A DNA stretch of 64,000 nt from Dipteronia dyeriana (taxonomy: Eukaryota; Streptophyta; Magnoliopsida; Sapindales; Sapindaceae). The first letter of the stretch is position 1. Every line of letters starts with the position of its first letter. The position numbers and the translations under genes are program-made. The stretch is from positions 43,274,360 through 43,338,359 of the forward strand of contig CM065295.1 in NCBI GenBank assembly GCA_032871835.1, written 5' to 3'. This document shows, in pieces, positions 56,077-64,000 of the stretch. The notes under the pieces were generated by a model. The model ran no database searches and was not told the origin of the DNA. It was given only the letters and a program-made list of their open reading frames with translations.

Positions 56077-58776
56077 TATTAATAGTCGTTCTTGGTAAAC
56101 GATCAAAGAAAATTTTTCCAATTGTTTTTATCTGGCAGGATAAACCTTCTAATATAGGGTAGGGCCTATCTGCTTTGACCTACCTCGAGATACCAGATCC
56201 TACGTAACCTAGGTACCTCAATACCACTATCTGGGAAAAGATCAACATCACTTCTCCCAAACTGCTAGATATCAAGTTGAGCTATTGTCTTGGTACATCC
56301 TACTTGTAACCAGGATATCTATCTAGTACCCGAGTACCTTGACAACAGTTCATGACCCGTTTAGGATATCTCCTACCTATTATCTAGGTACCGGGGTACC
56401 TCCAACCTGATGTCTAGGCACCTCTTTCAACTTAGTACCCGAGTACCTCGATACTACCACCTGGGAAACTTTAACATCTACAGAAAGCAACAGGTACTCG
56501 GATTAGCAGGTACCATGATACTTCTTACCCCGCACCTTGGCATCAAGCCTCGATGCTATCTTGCCACCTCTTCCAAGTACGTGTCTTGCCCATCAAGCAA
56601 GAAGGAAGTTAGCCGAAAAGCTCCAGAATGATTGGTCGAGCGCCACACACTATAAGAAAAAGGGCATTCTCTAAGAGCCAAAAGCCATTAAAAAAGGTTA
56701 AAATGTCCTTGGAAATGCTCAATTTTGACAGGAAAAGGCCGTCAGTGTCCATCGAAAATAGTATCTTGGGAAATAACCCTTTTCTGACCATCCCTCAAAA
56801 ATAAAATTATTTCCGAGGGAAAAGTTCATTGGAGATGGAGGAAAGATGTTGTTAGAAATGTTACAAAAATTGGATTAGAAGAACATTTTCAATAGCCTTT
56901 GCCCTCGAAAATAGTACATTTCATGGTCAAAATAAAAAAAAATCGACAAATATTATGGTCTTTATTATCGATGGATGTGATGGTCAAATATAAAAAATCA
57001 CGGAGGAATGATTTTGGATCGGAAATAATTTATTTTTTCTTGTTGAATAATGCTATCAAAAATGCAATTTTTTGTTTTTGTTTATTACCCAAAAAAAATG
57101 CTCAAATTATAATTTATACTAATTACAATGTATATAAAAATGAACTAGAATATCAAAACGAACAAAATATACAGACATCTACAAAAATTTATAAATTAAT
57201 ATAATTGAAATATAATACAAATTAAGAGTGAATTGAAATACATAGTCTCAAAACTGTCAACTTATAACATAAAAATACACGCTAATAATATGTTAGCATC
57301 TCTCATTCTCTTCCCCTTGAATGTGTTGTTGTAGCAGGTTATTGTGAGTCCAATTTTTACTGCAATGGAATAAAACAATAAATAAATAAATGTTTCCAAT
57401 AAATAAATATGTACATATATAGCATTATCATATAATTGAAAATATAAAAGTTATCAAAATATTTAATTGAAACTATAAATATTTTAAACCAATAAACATA
57501 AGAAAACTTACATGAATTTCCATGGTGTTTTACACTAGGCCAACCTCCATCCTCCATTGTATGAAAGTTTGAAACTCAATACCACAATAAATATAAAATA
57601 CCTACCATAGTAAAAAAAAATTGTTAAAAAAATCAACAAGAAAGGTGGAAAAAAAGTAATAATTACATGTATATCTATTTAATTTTACTTCACAATTAAA
57701 CCGTATTCGAATACAAGATTTATAATATTATAAAAAAATTATCCCCTTTGGAAATAATAAATTTATAAACAAATCCAAAATCCAAGTTCTTCATAGGCAT
57801 TTTATTGAACATGTTATATACAATCACTATATCATCATAAAAAACATATAGCAAAACAAAGAGTACAAAATAATGAAAATTAATCAGAAACGTTAACACC
57901 CAAATAATAAACCAACATAATAAGAATTATTTTCTCATAAATTTCTTACAATTGGTATTGTAAAAGACTTACCAAATGAGTGATCTACATCGTAAGAGTC
58001 TTCAATAAAAAAAATGGTTTCTTCTAAGAGATTTAGTTGTAGGGTTTTAGAGAAATTATAAAAGATTGGAAGAATGAGGAGTCAATAATTAAAGCTAGAG
58101 TAAAAGATAGTAAGAAGCTTAAAGATTAACAAAATAAAACTGGACAACGAAAATGGTAGGAGATAGGCGGCTTGGTGGAGATATGTAGGGTTAGGAAAAA
58201 ATTAAAACAAGAAAAGAGTAAAAAATGGAGAAAAGAAAAGGAAAAAAAAATATTTGACACGAGAGAGACTCGGTTAGGTAAATAGGATTAAAAGAAAGAA
58301 AAAAGGAAATGAGTAAAAAATGGAGTGAAAGTGTTAAGTGGAAATTGAAAATTGTAGGAAAAATAATATATCAGCTAATATTGTAATATTTCCAAGCGCT
58401 AGGTACTTGTGGTCAGAACAATCTATTGTATCCCAAGGGGTAGGTACCTGTGGTCAAAAAAATCTATTGTGATTTCCGAGGGGTAGGTATACACGGTCGA
58501 AAATAGTATTGGTGCCTAAACTTGGTGTCATTTTCACAATATTGTTGACGAATTTCGATATTATTTGTGAGGGCATTTTTGTTGTCGGAAATGATATGTA
58601 ATATTTTTTCCTTTTTTGATGACATAATTTTTACGATCAGAAAAACAACTATTTTTAACAGAATTTTGGCTCCGTCGGGAATGTTTGATCAGAAAAGACA
58701 ATTTTTCTTATAGTGACACCACCAGACGGGTACCTCGCCATTGGTACGTAGAATCGTGATTCTCCTCTAAGCTACA
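56077..58776 (+). repeat. P 3' LTR, interrupted and truncated
   Basis: It starts TATTAATAGTCG, aligned to the 5' LTR's TGTTAATAGCC. LTR sequence lies at 56077-56647 and 58719-58776. A CACTA element sits between. At 58777 a Copia LTR starts, and the last roughly 580 bp expected from the 5' LTR were not found to its right. Confidence 0.8.
56648..58715. mobile_element. CACTA-type non-autonomous element in the P 3' LTR
   Basis: Termini CACTATAAGAAAAA and TTTTTCTTATAGTG are perfect 14-bp inverted repeats. ACA at 56645-56647 and 58716-58718 is the 3-bp target duplication. P's 5' LTR near 18331-18349 shows the empty site (GCGCCGCGCCACCAGACGG). The 2,068-bp interior holds no transposase. The right subterminal part (58395-58505) has three copies of a GGGTAGGTACCTGTGGTC-type unit. 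Confidence 0.92.
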
Positions 58777-60351
58777 TGTAAAGTCCTCATTTGTTGATTG
58801 TCTTATTTCGTGAACAATTCACATTTTTGGGGTATTATATAAGGGTAGCTTAGGCTCTCAAGACCTCAAGAGGAGAAACACCGAAGGTAAAATTCTTGTG
58901 CTTACTTACTTTGAAGAGATAGTTGCACACACTCACAAATTCATGCATAACTTTAATTCTTATATGTTGAGTGTTTTCTTGTGTGCATTTTGATGACTCT
59001 TATTGATTTGTTTGCATCTTGTAATTAAATGTTTTATGTGATGTTTGGCATTAGGATAGGATGCATGTTTCACCACTCTTGAACTTATTGAAGTTGTATG
59101 TTTGAGTGTTGAAATCAGGTTGTGCGCTGGTGTTGCGCTACTCGACCAGCGCAACATTCCAGTGGATCGTCGCATGTGTTGCGCCACTGAGCTGCGCTGT
59201 TGCACGCGCACACAGTTGAAAAAAGTGGGCGTGTATTGGTGCTGCACTACTTGAATAGCGCAGCCTCACCAGCGTAAACATTCCAGAGGATTTGCGCTTG
59301 AGTTGCGCCACTCGTCCAGCGCCTGTTGTAAAAATAGGTTGTGCGTTGGTGGTGCGCTACTTGACCAGAGCACGTCACCAGCGCACACAGAGGAAGCTAG
59401 AACGTTTTTTTCCAAAACGACCTCACTTTATTTGGATCTTATTTATATATATAACTCAGTGCTTTAAGGTCGTGTAAGAGTTCAGAACATCAAATATTTT
59501 CCTTAGAACACATTTCAAAGGAAAAACACTTTCAAGAACTCATTTTTAATCACTCAAAGCATTCCCATGTGCATCAAAACTTCATCTTGCATCATCTAAG
59601 TTCATTTAGAGTGCATCAATGGATAGGTTTGCTTCATCACTTCTTATTTAGTAAGTTCTTCACTATCTTCTTACAAGTTAAGTGTTTTACTTGCTAAACC
59701 ATCTCTTTAATTAATTGTATGCTCTTAGAATATTTTCTAGATACAAATTATAGATAGTTGTGATGACATGATTGAGTGTTGTATTGTGATACCTATATAG
59801 GATTGTTTGATCTATGTTTGGCTAAGCTTATTGAATATGTCATTTAGCTTTTGATATCTAGGATTGCATTAATTGTTATCTCATCATCCTAGATAAGCAT
59901 ATAGGGTTTCCTAGTCTTGTTTGTTCATTGAATATCATCATATATTCACTTAGGACTCTTTATCTCTTCATTGAGAAGTAAGTCTTGTGTTGCTTCCGGA
60001 AGTAGGTAGCTTAAAGCACAAGCAAGTTGAACTAGGTTCACTTATACCCGGATTAGGTAGTGGCGGTGGATTAAACCGGGATTAGGTTGTAATTCCTTGC
60101 CATTAGTGGATTCGAGGTTCTAGTGTGGCGCACTCATCAGCCCGTGGTTATTCCCATTTGGAGGGTTTCAACGTATATCTCAAGTGTTTTTATTATTTCC
60201 GCATTTATTACACTTGTGATTTCTTTGTAACTAGATAGGGGTATTTTTGTCAACTTGACTCTTAACGAAAATTGGGTAAAAGTTAATTAAAATCTATTCA
60301 CCCCCCCCCCCCCCTTCTAGATTAATATTACACACCATATTATTTGTTTCA
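58777..60351 (+). repeat. Copia 5' LTR
   Basis: It starts TGTAAAGTCCTC and ends TTATTTGTTTCA. From 59110 to 59400 it holds three imperfect repeats of about 100 bp with TTGCGCTACTCGACCAGCGC-type palindromes. Near the end, a run of 14 C at 60301-60314 replaces the six-C tract seen in relatives. The right edge is set by the primer-binding site. Confidence 0.8.
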
Positions 60352-60353
60352 AT

Positions 60354-60365
60354 TGGTATCAGAGC
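60354..60365 (+). other. Copia primer-binding site
   Basis: TGGTATCAGAGC, three bases after the LTR, is complementary to the 3' end of initiator methionine tRNA, the standard primer of plant Copia elements. Confidence 0.9.
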
Positions 60366-60477
60366 AGGTTCCTAGACATACATAGGTGATCCTTGCTCAT
60401 TTTGGTGTGTATTGCATTTTATGTGTTTGTGTTGATCATTCTTACACTTGCATTCATATCATTCATTCATAAACACA

Positions 60478-61925
60478 ATGAGTGGAAACGGTGGCAATGA
60501 GGGAGCTTCTAGAAATAGGCCTCCACTCCTCACCGGGTTGAATTATGCCTTTTGGAAAGGCAAGATGGAGTCGTACATATGCCAAATTCATGACAGGGGA
60601 TGGATGGCAGTTAAAGATGGCTACACTTCACCCATGATGACTTCGACAGATGGAGAAGATGATGTACTCAAACCAAAGGCACAATGGAATGTACAAGAGT
60701 TTGAGGCATCAAAGTGGAATAGGAAGGCAATGCATGCCATCCTATATGCAATGGATGAGAACCAGTACAAGTTGGTTCAACATACTAGGATAGCTATGGA
60801 GGCATGGGACATCCTAGAAGTTGCACATGAGGGAACCGATGTGGTTAAGGAATCGAAGTTTCAATTTCTCCAAACACAATTTGAGTTGCTCAAGTTGGAT
60901 GAGAACGGGTGCTTCAATGACTTTAAAGTGAGGTTGATGGACATTGTGAACCAAAGTCATCAACTTGGTGATCCTTTTTCGGATAGGAAGATCAAGCAAA
61001 AGATTATGAGATCTCTACCCGATAGTTTGGGTCTAAGGTGACAGCTTTAGAAGAGAATAGTGGTTACAAGGACATGAAGCCGAGTGAAGTGATTGGGAGG
61101 CTTTTAGCTTACGAATCTAGGAAATGTCATAATCTCACACCACCAAAAAAGCAAAAAGATATTGCTTTGAAAGTCTCCAAGGTTGAGAAGGAGGAAAGTG
61201 ATGACTCAGATAAAGAAATGGCTTTGCTAATGAGCAAGTTCAAGAAATTCTACAAGTCCGAGAAGAAAGGTTTTGGATCCAAGGGTCAAGACTTAAAGAA
61301 AAATGCTCCCTTCAAAAAATTTGAGCCTAGGCAAGAAAAGACTGAGAAGAAAGGGGTCCAATGCTATGAATGTGGTGGAATAGGTCACTTTGCCCAGGAA
61401 TGTGCAAATCACAAGGTCAAGAAGAAGGGAAAAGTGATGGCTGCCACATGGAGTGAGAGTGATAACTCAAATGAAGGAGATGATGATGAAGAACTCATGG
61501 CTAACTTCATAGCCTTTACGTCCTCTCTTAGGAGTAGAGATGCTAGTGAAGAAGAAAGTGAAAGTCAAGAGGGAAACTACTCAAGTGATGATGGATCTTC
61601 ATCACAATCCACAAGTAGAAGTGTGGAAATGGTGGATCTCAAAGACTACATGACTAGGTTTGAGAGCTCAAGGTTGAAGAACAAGAATGAAATCAAGAGA
61701 TTGAAAGAAGAAAACCTAGACCTCTCAGTTCAAGTTGACCAACTAAATGAAGAGTTGGTGAGATCTAAGAGAAGTGAATAAGGGTTGAAGAAAGAGCTTG
61801 AAGATGCTAGAGAGCTGTTGGCCAAGATGAACTTTAGCATCAAGAAACTTGACCACATGCTAGATGTTGGAAAGAGGCCAAGTGACAAGAAGACAAACAA
61901 ACAAAACAATCCTTATAAAAAATGA
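60478..61925 (+). pseudogene. Copia gag with coiled-coil tail
   Basis: ATG at 60478 (MSGNGGNEGAS) opens a DUF4219/UBN2-like gag: LTGLNYAFWKGKMESYI, AMEAWDILEVAHEGT, ESKFQFLQTQFELLK and KIKQKIMRSLPDS. A single-base frame change near 61024 moves the reading to SKVTALEE, MKPSEVIGRLLAYE, a Lys-rich stretch and a canonical knuckle CYECGGIGHFAQEC (61362-61403). An acidic Ser-rich part and a coiled coil (KNKNEIKRLKEENLDL) follow. TAA at 61779-61781 interrupts; the reading then continues to TGA near 61925 with KLDHMLDVGKRPSDKK. This is an almost intact gag and the best preserved retroelement coding region here, but two lesions remain. Confidence 0.85.
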
Positions 61926-61994
61926 TTGAGCCTTATGCTTATCTATGAGACTATGACAACATCTATCATGTTTGTTTCAACTGTGTGACAACAT

Positions 61995-62029
<35 letters not shown>

Positions 62030-62251
62030 CTTATTATATTCTTATGCTATCCAGCTATAGCACGTATGGTTTCTTCCTCCTAAGTTTGAACTTATCTCAT
62101 AAGCGCCCCATCAAACTTGTTACGGCCCTACACGGCTCTACTATACGCCCAAATATATATGATTGTTGAAAATGATTATAATCTATAATTAAATTGTACT
62201 ATATGTATACACCTCAATCAAATTGTAATATAGTGTAAAAACACATTAGAT
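61926..62251. other. Unassigned spacer with (TA)n
   Basis: A (TA)n run of about 28 bases starts near 61997. I see no gene and no LTR terminus here. Confidence 0.4.
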
Positions 62252-63130
62252 TAGGGGTGAGCGTTTTCGGGTTGGGTTGGGTTTGGTTGGGTTGAAAATT
62301 TGTCAATCCAATCCAACCCAACGTAAATTCTCAACCCAATATTTATCGGGTTGGGTCGGGTTAGGTTGATCGGATTGGACTTTTTAAGTCTAATAGAAAA
62401 AATATATTTAAATTCAAATTTTGTTATATCAAAATTCAAATTTAAAATAATTTTTCACCATAATATCATATCACAATGAGTTTAAATTACTTAAATACAT
62501 CAAAATCAAATCATAACATATAATATAAATTGTTTAAATATCTTTTACATAATTAAAAAACTAAAATATAGCAATTTATCAAACTTGGAAAGTCTCCATC
62601 TAAGTCTCTCATCCATTTTACAATTATAATCACTTCGTCAAATATCATGTGGTTGGATAATCTATTATTTATTTTAACCAATATAATAGTTTGAGTTTAT
62701 ATACAATTATTAGACTTTTTCTACTAAATTCTTAATCAAATCCTAAGGAAAAAATAACATTTTAAAGTATAATCAAGGATGTACCATTTAATACAAAAGA
62801 TGAAGATAATATATTAATATAATCGTATATTTTTAATAAATGTGTTATATATTACGGTATACAATATTTAAAATTATATATTTATACTTGTCATTTAAAA
62901 TATTATAAATGATGTATGAGTAAACTTTTAAATTATTTAAAAATAATAATTTATTTTTATTATTTATATCGGATTGTCGGATTGGATTGGGTTAAATTGA
63001 ATTATATTTTATTAACCCAATCCAATCTAATCCAATCTTAAAAGCAACCCAATCCAATCCAATCCAATCAAATCCAATCCAATCAATCCAATCAAATTGG
63101 ATTGAATTGACGGTTTGGTGTCCACCCCTA
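62252..63130. mobile_element. hAT-like non-autonomous element, TAGGGGTG type
   Basis: It starts TAGGGGTGAGCG and ends GTCCACCCCTA. Each end is followed inward by arrays of GGGTT or CCAATCCAATC, so the ends fold on each other imperfectly. Such 0.9-kb elements are common in dicots. No matching 8-bp duplication could be read at the flanks (ATTAGAT versus TTATATCG), so the edges are less sure. The interior is AT-rich without coding sequence. Confidence 0.6.
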
Positions 63131-63806
63131 TTATATCGTGATGATGGTCCACGCCATAAAGCATAAGATATATAAAATAATAATAATTGATTTTACATAA
63201 ATATATATGTAGTACGTGAGGTGAGTGTCCACAAAACGTAGGCTGGCTAAGTAGGCAGGACAAAGAACTCACCACGTGATGATGACCACAACCCACTTTA
63301 GTCATAGTCACTATCACTACCACCGCCACTTTTTGTGTTCAAAAGATCATTCTGACAACCGTGAAAATAGAAAATTGAGAGCCGTAATTTAACCGTGACC
63401 ACATTAATAAATAAATATATAGGCATTTTGAAGCGTGGATGCGCCAATAGTACAGAGGCACCAGTGGATCCTACATCGTCGTACGTGTCTGCATGTGAAT
63501 TATAAAAGTAATATTTCTCTTCAGTCTTGGAAAAAGCGAAGAAATTTTATTCAAATTCGTGATCTGTGAGTCCGTGGAAGAAAAGACAAAAGCCGAGAGT
63601 AGGTCACGTGGGCTAGGCCCCTTGTTACTGTTGGACCCATCACCCATCACGTGGGCCTGCCGTCTTACGATTTCCTCACGCGCGTGGAACTATTAAGGAA
63701 TATATATTCCACGTCAATCAAAAATCAAACTATATGTATAGACTTGCAGTTGCAGACTATTGTTTTAGGCTTTTAGCTTGGATACGGTGGAATCCTTGTA
63801 TGTCAT
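63131..63806. promoter_or_regulatory. Possible promoter region with three G-boxes
   Basis: CACGTG occurs at 63273-63278, 63605-63610 and 63648-63653. TTCCACGTCA is near 63706 and ACGCGCGTGG near 63678. G-box clusters bind bZIP and bHLH factors and mark light- or ABA-responsive plant promoters. No gene is seen downstream before the window ends, so the target and strand are unknown. Confidence 0.4.
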
Positions 63807-64000
63807 GGGTGTGTTTGGTATGCGGGACGGGACGGAAAGAGATAACTTTTTGTTGTCCTATATTTGGTGCGCCATTAATATAGAACGGGACAGGACGTGA
63901 CGGGACGGGACATCATGGGATAAAAACCATGAAAACTTATACCATCTCACACCCTAGGCAAGACTTGTCCCATACATAGGACAAGTCTGGAAAAGACATT
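63807..64000. mobile_element. Cut-off left end of an inverted-repeat DNA element
   Basis: GGGTGTGTTTGGTATGCGGG starts a block rich in GGGACGGGAC words. The start resembles the GGGGCCGTTTGGTAT end of the Harbinger-like element at 38837. The right end is beyond the window. Confidence 0.45.

Larger units (their letters stand above)
17751..58776 (+). mobile_element. Tat/Grande-like Gypsy element P, plus strand, multiply interrupted
   Basis: The order along the plus strand is 5' LTR (17751-18991), primer-binding site, gag, protease, RT, RNase H, integrase (to about 29390), a minisatellite, an antisense spliced gene, a polypurine tract and the 3' LTR (from 56077). The inverted relative M occupies 32877-55758. 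Other insertions are an LTR at 19016-23507 with a nested solo LTR, a CACTA element in the 3' LTR and a Copia element at 58777. The right part of the 3' LTR was not found after the Copia element. The antisense gene between integrase and the 3' LTR is a known trait of Grande/Tat-type elements. The two LTRs are clearly diverged, with a deletion of about 25 bp in the 3' copy, so P is old. Confidence 0.85.
58777..61925 (+). mobile_element. Copia-type element with gag only visible
   Basis: A 1,575-bp LTR, an initiator-Met-type primer-binding site and a gag with zinc knuckle and coiled-coil tail follow in order. After 61925 no protease, integrase, RT or second LTR is found. It may be a 3' truncation or a gag-only derivative. 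A solo relative of its LTR is at 51951-54178. It inserted into the P 3' LTR. Confidence 0.75.

Noticed and set aside
61972..62169. 65-codon ORF starting in a TA repeat
   Set aside because: Its beginning is a translated microsatellite and the rest has no recognisable content.

Overview
This is a plant nuclear window, most likely from a eudicot. It is AT-rich, holds a six-exon plastid fatty-acid gene with GT-AG introns, and is otherwise filled with plant-type LTR retrotransposons and DNA transposons. I see no prokaryotic features. The only intact host gene is a FATB-type acyl-ACP thioesterase (11210-15209, + strand, 396 aa by my splicing), whose catalytic residues are all present. The species cannot be named from the sequence.

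Layout: 1-2305 is a Copia-type LTR inserted in the RNase H domain of a minus-strand Gypsy element, G1 (2306-10155). G1 also carries a CACTA-type element in gag (4608-8044). The thioesterase gene follows, with small inverted-repeat elements in its last intron, and then a 742-bp hAT-like element (16829-17570). From 17751 to 58776 lies one plus-strand Tat/Grande-like Gypsy element, P. It has been opened by a second, inverted relative, M (32877-55758), and by many later insertions. A Copia element with gag but no visible pol starts at 58777. The window ends with an 879-bp hAT-like element, a stretch with three G-boxes, and the cut-off end of an inverted-repeat element.

P and M both carry the order LTR, primer-binding site, gag, protease, reverse transcriptase, RNase H, integrase, a minisatellite of about 96 bp, an antisense gene, polypurine tract, LTR. 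The antisense gene runs opposite to gag-pol and appears to be spliced. All retroelement coding regions are broken by stops and frameshifts and should be read as pseudogenes.

Many insertion boundaries can be fixed to the base. Target-site duplications are visible, and the window often holds a paralogous uninterrupted copy of the target: M's 5' LTR serves as the empty site for two insertions in M's 3' LTR, and P's 5' LTR serves for the CACTA element in P's 3' LTR. The deepest stack is P, then M, then a Copia-type solo LTR, then an Athila-like fragment. Solo LTRs outnumber elements with two LTRs, which points to extensive LTR-LTR recombination. The most unusual signals are twin long hairpins in one solo-LTR family, the spliced antisense gene shared by P and M, and the minisatellite shared by P and M.
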